Assembly: GCA_964606665.1 (NCBI GenBank) | Contig: CAZSHS010000007.1 | Span: 1-64,000, forward strand | Direction: 5' to 3' | DNA length: 64,000 nucleotides | Origin: Aved-18 sp964606665 | Lineage (GTDB): Bacteria; Cyanobacteriota; Vampirovibrionia; Obscuribacterales; Obscuribacteraceae | In this document: positions 50,910 to 59,424 of the stretch, in pieces | Numbering within the stretch: the first letter of the stretch is position 1 | How the letters are laid out: the number at the start of each line of letters is the position of its first letter | The notes under the pieces: generated by a model | The model's database searches: none | What the model saw: only the letters and a program-made list of their open reading frames with translations | Told to the model about the DNA's origin: nothing | Position numbers and translations under genes: made by a program

Positions 50910-51659
50910 CTAACCTGCCTTTCTGGATCTCTTGCCAGATTTTTGCGGAGCGCGCTCCGGTCTATCCACATTTTGTCTATCGCGATCCGTTTGGAGCTTG
51001 ATGTTAGGAGGAGACCATTGACCTGGTTCGAGTTCGCCTCTGAAAATCCAGACTTTGACTCCGATTACACCCATTAGAGTGCTTGCTGAGGCGACACCAT
51101 AATCGATATCAGCTCTCAGTGTTTGTAGTGGAATTCGTCCTTCTTTAGCCCATTCGGTTCTGGCGATTTCAGCACCACCAAGACGTCCTGCCACCATTAC
51201 TTTGATACCAATGGCACCAGCGCGCATACAGCGTTGCATGGCTTGTTTCATAGCTCTTCTGAAAGCAACGCGTTTTTCCAACTGTTGAGCGATTGATTGC
51301 GCCACCAGTTTCGATTCAAGATCGACACGATTAATTTCAAGGATATTGATTTTTACTTCAAGTCCTTTGCGGCTCAGCATTGCGCGAATCTTTCCAGCCA
51401 ATGTCTCGATTCCTTGACCGCCTTTGCCGACGACTACGCCAGGACGAGCAGTGTAGATATCGATTGTGACCTGGTCGACTTTGCGTGAAATCTCAAGCTT
51501 CGACACACCAGCGCCTTCGAGTTCTTTAGTCAAGAAACGACGTAGACGATTGTCTTCTTCGATTAGAGGAGCAACTTCTTTTTTCTGAACAATCCAGTTA
51601 GACTGCCATCCTTTATGGATGCCGACTCTATAACCGTTTGGATGTACTTTCTGACCCAA
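50910..51659 (-). CDS. rpsC: 30S ribosomal protein S3
   Basis: This 249-residue S3 has a KH domain ('YTARPGVVVGKGGQGIETLA', with the GxxG loop at 'GKGG') and the C-terminal domain 'KVMVAGRLGGAEIARTEWAK'. The basic tail is slightly longer than usual. Confidence 0.98.
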   Translation of the reverse strand: MGQKVHPNGYRVGIHKGWQSNWIVQKKEVAPLIEEDNRLRRFLTKELEGAGVSKLEISRKVDQVTIDIYTARPGVVVGKGGQGIETLAGKIRAMLSRKGLEVKINILEINRVDLESKLVAQSIAQQLEKRVAFRRAMKQAMQRCMRAGAIGIKVMVAGRLGGAEIARTEWAKEGRIPLQTLRADIDYGVASASTLMGVIGVKVWIFRGELEPGQWSPPNIKLQTDRDRQNVDRPERAPQKSGKRSRKAG

Positions 51660-51674
51660 GATCCTGCTCCTTTT

Positions 51675-52025
51675 TTATACGTCTGAGAGAACAACTGTGA
51701 TGTGACTTGTACGTTTCAAGATTGGCATGGCACGACCACGTGCTCTTGCTCTGAAGCGGCGGGGCAAGGTAGGACCTTGGTCGGCATACGCTTCGGTAAC
51801 GACAAGTCTTCCGGCTTCTTCTTCAGAAATCGGATTTTCTTGATGATGAATGAGGTTGTACATAGCCGAGTTGACTACTTTCCAAACTTCTTTGGAAGCA
51901 GCGTAAGGCATGAACTGGAGCATTTCCAGAGCTTCACCGGCGGATTTGCCGCGAATCTCGTCAATTACGCGACGCACCTTGCGTGGTGACATCCTTATCC
52001 ATTTGGCTTTTGCTTTACTTTCCAT
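51675..52025 (-). CDS. rplV: 50S ribosomal protein L22
   Basis: This 116-residue L22 has 'AKWIRMSPRKVRRVIDEIRG', 'EALEMLQFMPYAASKEVWKV' and 'PTLPRRFRARARGRAMPILK'. The loop that lines the exit tunnel is present. Normal length. Confidence 0.97.
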   Translation of the reverse strand: MESKAKAKWIRMSPRKVRRVIDEIRGKSAGEALEMLQFMPYAASKEVWKVVNSAMYNLIHHQENPISEEEAGRLVVTEAYADQGPTLPRRFRARARGRAMPILKRTSHITVVLSDV

Positions 52026-52028
52026 GAC

Positions 52029-52310
52029 TTATCCTCTTTTGGCTGTCTTCTCGCCACCAGCATGACCTTTGAAAAGTCTTGTGGGAGCGAACTCACCCAG
52101 GCGGTGACCGATCATTTGTTCGGTTACATATATCGGTACATGTTTGCGACCGTTATAGATGGCGATGGTGTGACCGATCATGTCAGGCACAATCATTGAA
52201 GCTCGTGACCAAGATTTGATCACGCGTTTTTCGCCTTTCTTATTCATCTCTTCGATTTTTTTATGGAGCGAGGGATGAACGAACGGACCCTTTTTAAGCG
52301 ATCGAGACAC
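52029..52310 (-). CDS. rpsS: 30S ribosomal protein S19
   Basis: This 93-residue S19 has 'SRSLKKGPFVHPSLHKKIEE', 'RASMIVPDMIGHTIAIYNGR' and 'VTEQMIGHRLGEFAPTRLFK'. Normal length. Four bases separate it from rplV. Confidence 0.98.
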   Translation of the reverse strand: MSRSLKKGPFVHPSLHKKIEEMNKKGEKRVIKSWSRASMIVPDMIGHTIAIYNGRKHVPIYVTEQMIGHRLGEFAPTRLFKGHAGGEKTAKRG

Positions 52311-52330
52311 TGTAACCTCCTGAGCTACTT

Positions 52331-53158
52331 CTATTTAGTGCGTCTTTTAACGATGAATTTATCCGAAGGACGGCGACCACGGCGGGTTTTGTAACCCATA
52401 GCCGGTTTGCCCCAGGGAGTTTGTGGTTTGCCACCAACGGGTGAGCGGCCTTCGCCACCACCATGTGGGTGATCTACAGCGTTCATGGTGACACCACGCA
52501 CGGTGGGTTTGATACCCATCCAACGAGTGCGACCGGCTTTACCGATACGAACGTTTTTGGCATCGGTGTTGCCCAACTGTCCGATGGTAGCCATGCAATC
52601 TACAAGCACCATGCGCATTTCGCCTGATGGCAAACGCAAAGTAGCAAATTTTCCTTCTTTGGCTAGAAGTTGAATTTGAGTTCCGGCTGAACGACCAAGT
52701 TGTCCGCCTTTGCCCAGGTTCATTTCAACGTTGTGAACCATGGTACCCAAAGGAATTTGTTTAAGAGTAAGAGCATTGCCAACTTTGATTTCGGCATTAG
52801 GTCCGCTCATCACACTTTGTCCGACTTTCAGTCCAACTGGAGCCAGAATGTAGCGTTTTTCGCCATCGGCATACTGAAGCAAACAAATTCTTGTATTGCG
52901 GTTTGGATCGTATTCAATTGCTTTTACTTCAGCAGGAATATCGAATTTGTCTCTTTTAAAATCGATGATGCGATATTTGCGTTTGTGTCCGCCACCGCGG
53001 TGACGCAGTGTGACGCGACCCTGGTTGTTACGTCCAGCGTGCTTCTTCAGTGTCGCGACCAGCGATTTCTCGGGAATCGACTTAGTGATTTCCGAAAAAT
53101 CTGCAAGGGACATATTGCGACGTCCGGCAGATGTTGGATTGACTTTCCTTACTGGCAT
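52331..53158 (-). CDS. rplB: 50S ribosomal protein L2
   Basis: This 275-residue L2 contains 'HRGGGHKRKYRIIDFKRDKF' and the conserved histidine-containing 'VDHPHGGGEGRSPVGGKPQT' near the peptidyl-transferase centre. Normal length. Confidence 0.98.
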   Translation of the reverse strand: MPVRKVNPTSAGRRNMSLADFSEITKSIPEKSLVATLKKHAGRNNQGRVTLRHRGGGHKRKYRIIDFKRDKFDIPAEVKAIEYDPNRNTRICLLQYADGEKRYILAPVGLKVGQSVMSGPNAEIKVGNALTLKQIPLGTMVHNVEMNLGKGGQLGRSAGTQIQLLAKEGKFATLRLPSGEMRMVLVDCMATIGQLGNTDAKNVRIGKAGRTRWMGIKPTVRGVTMNAVDHPHGGGEGRSPVGGKPQTPWGKPAMGYKTRRGRRPSDKFIVKRRTK

Positions 53159-53176
53159 TGTGAATTTCCTTCTTTA

Positions 53177-53482
53177 TTACGATTCGAAAAAGTCGAGAGC
53201 ATCACCGGATATGGTGACATAAGCTTTTTTGCCGTCTTTAGGAGCGCGACCATGACGCTTGCGACGTGAGAAGCGATCTCTTGTTGCGACGGTGGCAACC
53301 TTAACCACTTCGGTTTTCTTGTCAGGGTAAAGCGAGGCAATGAGCTCGGTTAAAGCGTTTTTGATCTCGACTTTATTAGCATCCGGGCACACTTCGAAAG
53401 TGTAAGTACCGACGGCAGCCATCTGAGCCGATTTCTCGGTCAGGATAGGTCTTTTGATAATTTGAGAATTTCTTTTATTCAT
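53177..53482 (-). CDS. rplW: 50S ribosomal protein L23
   Basis: This 101-residue L23 has 'IIKRPILTEKSAQMAAVGTY', then 'FEVCPDANKVEIKNALTEL'. It is at the tunnel exit and binds nascent-chain factors. Usual length about 95-100. Confidence 0.96.
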   Translation of the reverse strand: MNKRNSQIIKRPILTEKSAQMAAVGTYTFEVCPDANKVEIKNALTELIASLYPDKKTEVVKVATVATRDRFSRRKRHGRAPKDGKKAYVTISGDALDFFES

Positions 53483-53488
53483 GGCTCT

Positions 53489-54457
53489 TTATTTGTCCGA
53501 TTTTTTGGCTTTGCTTTCTTTCTTCTCGCCGTCTTTTTTGGTTTCGGCTTTGGCTTCTTTAGCTGGTTTCTTTGCTTCAGTCGCTTTTTCTTTCTTTGCT
53601 TGTGGAGCTTCGGCTTTCTTTGCCGATTTCTCTTTTTCTAACTTGGCTTTAGGAGCCTTAGCTGATTTCTCTTTTTTAGAAGGAGCAGCTTTTTTAGGTT
53701 GAGCTTTTGCTTTTTTGGCTTTGCCAGATTTTTTCTCAGCCGTTTTGGCAGCTACGCGCTCTTGTTGAGCTTTGCTTGGAGCCAATCTTTCGTTCAATTT
53801 TTCCAAACTGCCCTTTGTAAGAACAATAGCTTCTGCGTTGAGCAGATCCTTCACGCTCAAGTTACCCAAACGCACCACTTTCAGCTTTGCGATATTGCGG
53901 CTAGCCATCTGTGTTTTTTGCGATTGCTCGGCTAGTTTTTCACCATCGAAATCGAGAGCAAGCACAATTTTCTTGCCTTCCAGTTGCAAGTCTTTCAAAA
54001 TTTGATTGAAACGTTTGGTATAGCCTTTGGTTTCTTTGCTGTCAGCAAATTCTTCAAAGCCACTTACTACGACTAGTTTGTCGAAACAAAAACCAATCGC
54101 TTCACGAAGTGCCGCCACGCGCATTTTTTGTGGCATGTCTTTGGAATAGTCTCTTGGCTTAGGTCCAAAAGTGACACCACCACCATTCCACAAGGGCGAG
54201 CGGATAGAGCCTACGCGGGCTTTACCAGTACCTTTTTGACGCCATGGCTTGCGACCACCACCGCGTACTTCAGCACGTGTCTTTGTGTTGGCGCTTCCTT
54301 GTCTGGCATTAGCCAGTTCTCTTACGACAGAAAGGTGCATTGTATGCAGAGCGGCATCCTTATGATGTTCGTTCTGTGCAGAGGTGAACGCCGAATTTTT
54401 CAATTGGACGTCGCCTACTTTCTTTCCTTTGAGGTCTAATACTTGGGTGGATGTCAT
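53489..54457 (-). CDS. rplD: 50S ribosomal protein L4, with long Lys/Ala-rich C-terminal tail
   Basis: The first 225 residues are a normal L4 core ('RQGSANTKTRAEVRGGGRKP', 'WRQKGTGKARVGSIRSPLWN', 'AALREAIGFCFDKLVVVSGF'). About 97 residues of Lys/Ala/Glu-rich sequence follow, such as 'KAKLEKEKSAKKAEAPQAKK', which looks like a disordered histone-H1-like tail. L4 is usually about 205 residues, so this is a marked extension. The tail begins at 'QQERVAAKTAEKKS'. Confidence 0.96.
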   Translation of the reverse strand: MTSTQVLDLKGKKVGDVQLKNSAFTSAQNEHHKDAALHTMHLSVVRELANARQGSANTKTRAEVRGGGRKPWRQKGTGKARVGSIRSPLWNGGGVTFGPKPRDYSKDMPQKMRVAALREAIGFCFDKLVVVSGFEEFADSKETKGYTKRFNQILKDLQLEGKKIVLALDFDGEKLAEQSQKTQMASRNIAKLKVVRLGNLSVKDLLNAEAIVLTKGSLEKLNERLAPSKAQQERVAAKTAEKKSGKAKKAKAQPKKAAPSKKEKSAKAPKAKLEKEKSAKKAEAPQAKKEKATEAKKPAKEAKAETKKDGEKKESKAKKSDK

Positions 54458-54503
54458 TGTTTTATCTCTTCTGCTTTTGACTTACGGTCTACTTATATAG
54501 GTA

Positions 54504-55145
54504 CTAGTTCCACTTGGTTCTGGAGGGTGTAATAACAACAAGACCCCCTTCAACGCCGGGCACTGCACCCTTCACGTATAGGAGACCTTTTTCTGAATCA
54601 ACTTTTACTACTTTGAGATGGCGTTGGCAGACAGTTCTGTTGCCCATTTTGCCTGGCATGTGGGTTCCGCGGTAAACGCGACCTGGTGTGGTACCAGCAC
54701 CGATTGATCCCATTGAGCGGTGAAATTTAGAGCCGTGAGCCATAGGTCCGCGACCTGCATTCCAGCGTTTGATGGTACCTTGCATACCTTTACCAATTGA
54801 GCTTCCGCGCACATCAACCAGCATGTCTTCTTTGAATAGGCTTTCTGGTTTAATGGCATCACCGATGGTGAACTCATCTGGATTGTCTACACGAAACTCT
54901 TTAAGAGGTTTGACTGCAGGCACCGAATTTTTCTTCAAGGCACCCATTTCTGGCTTGTTCAGTTTTTTCTCGATGGTTTTGAAACCGCCAACTTGAATAG
55001 CTGTATAGCCATTGTTTTCTTTGCTCAATTTAGCAGTCACTATGTTGTCGCCCAATTGAACGATGGTTACAGGCAAAGCAAGACCGGTCTTGTCATAGAC
55101 CTGAGTCATTCCTATCTTTTTGCCTAACAGACTTAATTTCATCAC
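54504..55145 (-). CDS. rplC: 50S ribosomal protein L3
   Basis: This 213-residue L3 has 'LLGKKIGMTQVYDKTGLALP', 'RGSSIGKGMQGTIKRWNAGR' and 'GRVYRGTHMPGKMGNRTVCQ'. Normal length. It follows rpsJ by ten bases. Confidence 0.98.
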   Translation of the reverse strand: MMKLSLLGKKIGMTQVYDKTGLALPVTIVQLGDNIVTAKLSKENNGYTAIQVGGFKTIEKKLNKPEMGALKKNSVPAVKPLKEFRVDNPDEFTIGDAIKPESLFKEDMLVDVRGSSIGKGMQGTIKRWNAGRGPMAHGSKFHRSMGSIGAGTTPGRVYRGTHMPGKMGNRTVCQRHLKVVKVDSEKGLLYVKGAVPGVEGGLVVITPSRTKWN

Positions 55146-55155
55146 TTGCCTCTCT

Positions 55156-55509
55156 TTAGAGTTTCACTTCGATGTCTACACCAGCAGGCAAATCAAGACG
55201 CATAAGCGCATCCGCCGTGGTGGGGGTGGGGTCATTTATGTCAATCAGTCTTTTGTGTACGCGGATTTCGAAATGCTCTCTGGATTTCTTATCTACGTGG
55301 GGTGAGCGCAACACGCAATAGATTTTCTTGCGAGTAGGCAATGGAATAGGACCGCAAATAGTGGCGCCGGTACGACGGGCTGTATCCACGATTTGATCCG
55401 AAGATTTGTCGAGCAATTTATGATCGTAAGATTTGAGACGGATGCGGATGCGCTGCACTTTTGAAGCGTTTCCATTAGTCTCGGTCTTTTGTGCCTTCGC
55501 ACGCGCCAT
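55156..55509 (-). CDS. rpsJ: 30S ribosomal protein S10
   Basis: This protein of about 117 residues has the S10 core 'VQRIRIRLKSYDHKLLDKSS' and 'FEIRVHKRLIDINDPTPTTA'. A basic N-terminal tail of about 20 residues precedes it. ATG 55509 has GGAGAA nine bases upstream; ATG 55524 lies inside that site. It is the first gene of the S10 cluster. Confidence 0.96.
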   Translation of the reverse strand: MARAKAQKTETNGNASKVQRIRIRLKSYDHKLLDKSSDQIVDTARRTGATICGPIPLPTRKKIYCVLRSPHVDKKSREHFEIRVHKRLIDINDPTPTTADALMRLDLPAGVDIEVKL

Positions 55510-55524
55510 GTTTCGTTTCTCCAT

Positions 55525-56031
55525 CTACATATATGTGGATTGCTGGTTTTGACACCAATGCTCGTTTTATCGGGACAAGCCCGGTCCAAGCAAAAATTAA
55601 CGCCGTCTTATACTTGAAGTCCTCACAGGACTGCCGTTTCTGGCGACGAAAGAACAATTCTATCTATAAGAATAGCTTTTGGATTCTAAATTTTATCTTC
55701 ATTAAACAATTGAATTTACTGCATTTCGGGCGATCCTCTCTAAAACCGGCTATTTACGCCACTTGCCAAGGATTGCCGTCGCAAATTGCTTCATACATTT
55801 ATGTAAAGCATTCAGTACATATCAAGAAGATATAGCGGTTTTCAAGAGAAGAATTCTGTTCTAATTTTTTTTGAAGATCTCAACAGGTCTTTTTTGCAAA
55901 AAAGTTGAGCATAACTATTTCGGCATGTTTGCTTATGGGGAGCACCTAGAGTTTTTCGACCCTTCTCAAATTTCAAAAGCTCAGATCTAAGGAGTATGAG
56001 AAGAAGACCTTATTTTTAAAACTGCAATAAA
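55525..56031. other. non-coding upstream region of the S10 cluster
   Basis: About 500 bp between tuf and rpsJ encode no convincing protein. Small palindromes are visible: AGTCCT-CAC-AGGACT at 55618-55632, and CTCAAC/GTTGAG at 55879-55909 around a TTTTTTGCAAAAAA core. AT-rich stretches could contain the operon promoter and a leader, but I could not identify a clear -35/-10 pair. Confidence 0.4.
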
Positions 56032-56061
56032 AAAACAGGCACCATCGCTGATGCCTGTTTT
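56032..56061 (-). terminator. terminator of tuf
   Basis: On the minus strand AAAACAGGCA and TGCCTGTTTT form a perfect 10-bp stem with a ten-base loop, continuing into TTTTT. It lies about 30 bp after the tuf stop and separates tuf from the S10 cluster. Confidence 0.85.
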
Positions 56062-56092
56062 AGATTTTTACTTTCGTTTTTTGTATCAGTTC

Positions 56093-57277
56093 TTATGTAA
56101 GAATGTCCGACACAACTCCGGCTCCGACGGTTCTGCCGCCTTCGCGGATAGCGAATCTCATACCTTGCTCAACGGCTACTGGTTGAATAAGTTCAACTTT
56201 CATAGACACGTTGTCGCCGGGCATGACCATCTCAACGCCTTCTGGCAATTCGATGGATCCGGTCACGTCAGTTGTTCTGATGTAGAACTGAGGTCTGTAA
56301 CCAGGGAAGAATGGGGTGTGACGACCACCTTCTTCTTTGCTCAAGACGTAAACTTCAGCTTTGAATTTGGTGTGTGGTTTGATCGAACCTGGTTTGGCAA
56401 TAACCTGACCACGTTGAATCATTGTTTTGTCCACACCACGAAGAAGTACGCCTACGTTATCGCCTGCGATACCTTCATCTAGAGTCTTTTGATACATTTC
56501 AACACCGGTGACGGTGGTTTTCTTTGTATCAACTAGACCGATGATTTCGACTTCATCACCAACTTTGCACTGACCGCGCTCAATTCTTCCTGTAGCAACG
56601 GTACCGCGGCCGGTGATGGAGAACACGTCTTCAACAGCCAGCAAGAACGGTTTGTCGATTTCACGTTCGGGTGTTGGAATGTAAGAATCAACTGCTTTTG
56701 TTAGTTCAATGATTTTTTCTTCGAATGCCTTATCGCCTTCAAGGGCTTTAAGAGCGGATCCGCGGATGAATGGAATATCGTCACCTGGGAATTCGAATTT
56801 GGTGAGCAATTCTCTTGCTTCAATTTCGACCAAGTCGAGAAGTTCTGGATCATCAACCATGTCGCATTTGTTCATGAACACTACGATGTGTGGAACGCCT
56901 ACCTGACGAGCAAGCAAGATGTGCTCGCGTGTCTGGGGCATAGGTCCATCGTTTGCTGAGATAACCAAAATAGCTCCGTCCATTTGGGCGGCGCCTGTGA
57001 TCATGTTTTTGATGTAGTCAGCGTGACCTGGGCAGTCTACGTGGCTGTAGTGACGGTTATCTGTTTGATATTCGACGTGAGCGGTATTGATTGTGATACC
57101 ACGAGCCTTCTCTTCTGGAGCGGCATCGATTTCATCGTATTTCTTGTATTTAGCATTACCCTTCTCAGCCAAAACTTTTGTAATTGCTGCGGTCAGGGTT
57201 GTTTTACCATGGTCAACGTGACCAATAGTGCCAACGTTTACGTTGGGCTTATTCCTGTTGTATTTCTCGCGGGCCAT
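56093..57277 (-). CDS. tuf: elongation factor Tu
   Basis: This 394-residue GTPase delivers aminoacyl-tRNA to the ribosome. 'GTIGHVDHGKTTLTAAITKV' is G1, 'ITINTAHVEYQT' the effector region, 'DCPGHADYIKNM' G3, 'NKCDMVDDPE' G4, then domains 2 and 3 ('GRGTVATGRIERGQ', 'REGGRTVGAGVVSDILT'). Length is normal. It is the last gene of the tRNA-Thr/Tyr/Thr-tuf unit and has its own terminator. Confidence 0.98.
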   Translation of the reverse strand: MAREKYNRNKPNVNVGTIGHVDHGKTTLTAAITKVLAEKGNAKYKKYDEIDAAPEEKARGITINTAHVEYQTDNRHYSHVDCPGHADYIKNMITGAAQMDGAILVISANDGPMPQTREHILLARQVGVPHIVVFMNKCDMVDDPELLDLVEIEARELLTKFEFPGDDIPFIRGSALKALEGDKAFEEKIIELTKAVDSYIPTPEREIDKPFLLAVEDVFSITGRGTVATGRIERGQCKVGDEVEIIGLVDTKKTTVTGVEMYQKTLDEGIAGDNVGVLLRGVDKTMIQRGQVIAKPGSIKPHTKFKAEVYVLSKEEGGRHTPFFPGYRPQFYIRTTDVTGSIELPEGVEMVMPGDNVSMKVELIQPVAVEQGMRFAIREGGRTVGAGVVSDILT

Positions 57278-57356
57278 CTCTTACGATTCTCCTTAACTAC
57301 AGATGCCTATAAAAGGTCAATGTTCAATTACTTTTGGTCTGCTCTAGGTAAATTTA

Positions 57357-57431
57357 TGGAGCCCATGACGAGATTTGAACTCGTGACCTCCCCCTTACCA
57401 AGGGGGTGCACTACCACTGTGCTACATGGGC
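57357..57431 (-). tRNA. tRNA-Thr (anticodon GGU)
   Basis: The acceptor GCCCATG pairs with CATGGGC, the discriminator is U73, and CCA is encoded. The anticodon loop is TTGGTAA, giving GGT for ACC/ACU codons. It lies 79 bp upstream of tuf. Confidence 0.95.
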
Positions 57432-57546
57432 ATAAGCCCATCGCTGCCGCATAAAGTTTATTACGATACTTTGGCTCAGTAGCAAATTTTTAAGTAATTG
57501 TACGTTTTCCCTCCACAGACTGTTGTTTTGCTTGTTCTTTTAAAAA

Positions 57547-57629
57547 TGGGCAGGACTGGATTTGAACCAGTGTAGGCGTAAGCCAACGAGTTTACAGCCC
57601 GTCTCCTTTAACCACTCGGACACCTGCCC
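57547..57629 (-). tRNA. tRNA-Tyr (anticodon GUA)
   Basis: The acceptor GGGCAGG pairs with CCTGCCC. The anticodon loop is CTGTAAA, and a long variable arm ('TTGGCTTACGCCTAC' region) is present, as in bacterial tRNA-Tyr. CCA is not encoded. Confidence 0.95.
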
Positions 57630-57633
57630 CCAT

Positions 57634-57705
57634 AGCCGGTAATGGGATTCGAACCCGCAACCTACGGTTTACAAAACCGTTGCTCTACCGTTGAGCTATA
57701 CCGGC
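57634..57705 (-). tRNA. tRNA-Thr (anticodon UGU)
   Basis: The acceptor GCCGGTA pairs with TACCGGC. The anticodon stem ACGGT/ACCGT encloses loop TTTGTAA, giving TGT for ACA/ACG codons. CCA is not encoded. It is four bases from tRNA-Tyr. Confidence 0.95.
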
Positions 57706-57777
57706 ATAAGGAAAATGAATTCTACTTATATATATAAGCAAAGTCAATTTTTATAAGCGCTTCGCCAAAATCTTGCT

Positions 57778-58626
57778 TTACGTCTGTTTATCAGATTTGG
57801 CAAGGGTCTTAGCAAGTGTCTGTTGGCGAGCAATTTCATAAAGGGCGATTCCGCATGCTACAGAAGCGTTCAGAGACTCGGTCTTGCCAAGCATTGGGAT
57901 ATTGACTAGAACGTCACAAGTTTCTTCAACCAGACGTCTCATGCCTTTGCCTTCGCTACCTACAAGCAATACTATTTTGCCGTTCAAATCTACCTTATAT
58001 ATAGGTTGCGTTGCCCCTGGAGCCAGTCCGATAACCCAGAACCCACCCTCTTTTAAACTCTCTAAAGTGCGCACCAGATTTGTCACTTGAAAAACCGGAA
58101 TATAAGCAAGTGCACCTGCGCTCACCTTGGCTACCGTCTGAGTAACTTGCACATTTCGTCTATCGGGAACTACCACTCCACAAGCACCAATTGCTTCAGC
58201 AGCTCTCACTATTGCACCAAGATTACGCGGGTCTTCAATTCCGTCACAAGCCACAATCATGGCGTTGCCTTCCATGTTCTTAATCATGTCAATTAAATCG
58301 GAATGAGTTTTAAGCTTGGTTGGACTCAAGCTTGCTACCACACCTTGATGTCTTGTTTCACGCCCGACCATCGATTCGAGCTTGAAGCGTGGCACGTCCA
58401 TAATAACAATGCCTTCTTTCTTAGCCAGTGTCTTGATTTGGTGCAATCGAGGATCGTCTTTTGCTTGCTGCATCTCCATGTAGATGCGATTGACAGAGGC
58501 TAGTTCTGGAGCGTTGCTATTCTGAACATTGCCGCTTCGCTCGTCTAATTGCTTTAGATAGGCAAGAACGGTATTGCGACCGCAGATTAGCTCATTATTT
58601 TGCTCTTGCTCTTCGTTATTATCCAT
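57778..58626 (-). CDS. rlmB: 23S rRNA (guanosine-2'-O-)-methyltransferase RlmB-like
   Basis: This protein of about 282 residues is a SpoU/TrmH-type 2'-O-methyltransferase with an N-terminal substrate-binding domain ('ELICGRNTVLAYLKQLDERS') and a knotted catalytic domain: 'DGIEDPRNLGAIVRAAEAIG', 'IVLLVGSEGKGMRRLVEETC' and 'IPMLGKTESLNASVACGIAL'. This order matches RlmB, which methylates G2251 of 23S rRNA. ATG 58626 is preferred; the frame is open to 58689. It is on the same strand as, and upstream of, the tRNA-tuf cluster. Confidence 0.88.
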   Translation of the reverse strand: MDNNEEQEQNNELICGRNTVLAYLKQLDERSGNVQNSNAPELASVNRIYMEMQQAKDDPRLHQIKTLAKKEGIVIMDVPRFKLESMVGRETRHQGVVASLSPTKLKTHSDLIDMIKNMEGNAMIVACDGIEDPRNLGAIVRAAEAIGACGVVVPDRRNVQVTQTVAKVSAGALAYIPVFQVTNLVRTLESLKEGGFWVIGLAPGATQPIYKVDLNGKIVLLVGSEGKGMRRLVEETCDVLVNIPMLGKTESLNASVACGIALYEIARQQTLAKTLAKSDKQT

Positions 58627-58707
58627 AAAATTACAGAACCTGCCCGCCAGCCACGCGCTGGGAAAATCACCATGGACAGAGGATAGCACTCTGCTTATGA
58701 TCTGGTC

Positions 58708-58944
58708 ATGTTATTTGATGTGGTATTTTTTGGACTTCCAGCAGCACTAATGGTGTGCCTGGCTGCTCATGCCCTTCGAGGCGACGATTTTAGATTCTGG
58801 TTACCTGCATTTGCCACAAGCTCCTACTGTCTTTTTTATCTTGTAGGCGGCAAAGACGTACTTTTATATTTGACTATGGCTCTATTGATGGGCGGCGGTG
58901 TGCTATCTTGCGCAGGCTCCTCAGCGGGAGCTGGCGGAATTTAA
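58708..58944 (+). CDS. small hydrophobic membrane protein
   Basis: This 78-residue protein has three hydrophobic stretches ('VVFFGLPAALMVCLAAHAL', 'LPAFATSSYCLFYLVGG', 'DVLLYLTMALLMGGGVL') and a short Gly/Ser/Ala tail. It is divergent from rlmB. No family recognised. Confidence 0.55.
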   Translation: MLFDVVFFGLPAALMVCLAAHALRGDDFRFWLPAFATSSYCLFYLVGGKDVLLYLTMALLMGGGVLSCAGSSAGAGGI

Positions 58945-58954
58945 CTTTTTGATC

Positions 58955-58983
58955 AAAAAAAACACAACCTATATCGGTTGTGC
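58955..58983 (-). terminator. terminator of the HTH gene
   Basis: On the minus strand GCACAACC and GGTTGTG form a stem around GATATA, followed by eight T. It lies about 70 bp after the HTH stop, past the 12-bp repeats. Confidence 0.8.
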
Positions 58984-59010
58984 TTTCGTAAATTATTCTC
59001 TTCGCTTTTA

Positions 59011-59064
59011 CATGGGCTATTGCATGCGCTATTCCATGCGCTATTGCATGGGCTATTCCATGCG
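59011..59064. repeat. 12-bp tandem repeats CATGSGCTATTS
   Basis: Four full units (catgggctattg, catgcgctattc, catgcgctattg, catgggctattc) and a partial fifth cover the end and 3' flank of the HTH gene. The TAG stop of that gene lies in the fourth unit. Confidence 0.85.
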
Positions 59065-59307
59065 CGCTTTTTTCATTCCAGTTGGAATTGGGATGGCATG
59101 CCGATTTTGTTGCGCCTCTGCCAATGAGCGCATATTGATTCCGTGCTTTTTCAACCAGCGCGAGATAGTATTTGGATCGCACCAACGATTTTCTTGTTCG
59201 CGATAAAGTTTGGCAATTTCGACCGTGCTAAGCTTTTCTTTCACGTACCTGTCATAAAGCCATTCTCTGTCCTGGTAGAGGGTTTTATTTCGAAGACTTT
59301 TACTCAA
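59053..59307 (-). CDS. small helix-turn-helix protein
   Basis: This 84-residue protein has an HTH-like core with 'KLSTVEIAKLYREQENRW' and the recognition segment 'DPNTISRWLKKHGINMRSL', similar to the DNA-binding modules found in HNH endonuclease-associated and regulatory proteins. TTG 59307 is set by AAGGAG nine bases upstream. The C-terminal end ('MKKARME') runs into the tandem repeats, and its stop codon is inside them. It may be a truncated remnant. DNA binding is inference. Confidence 0.65.
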   Translation of the reverse strand: MSKSLRNKTLYQDREWLYDRYVKEKLSTVEIAKLYREQENRWCDPNTISRWLKKHGINMRSLAEAQQNRHAIPIPTGMKKARME

Positions 59308-59424
59308 CTTGTTTCACTCCTTGAAAGGAGGCCTCTCTCTTACTACATATTCTAATTGTTATGGTTTACCCCTCTCTTTGCAACCCCTTTTCTCATAAAT
59401 TTGGATTATATTTTTAAATTGAAG

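Noticed and set aside
55491..55835. 114-codon plus-strand ORF upstream of rpsJ
   Set aside because: It overlaps rpsJ antisense, has no ribosome binding site and an odd composition, so it is likely a chance frame.
55801..55860. TTGAAA and TATGTA pair upstream of rpsJ
   Set aside because: The -10 match is only three of six bases, too weak to call.
58874..59185. Minus-strand frame reading the repeats as 'HGIAHAIAH'
   Set aside because: It overlaps the better supported HTH gene and small membrane-protein gene; the periodic protein simply reflects the 12-bp repeats.
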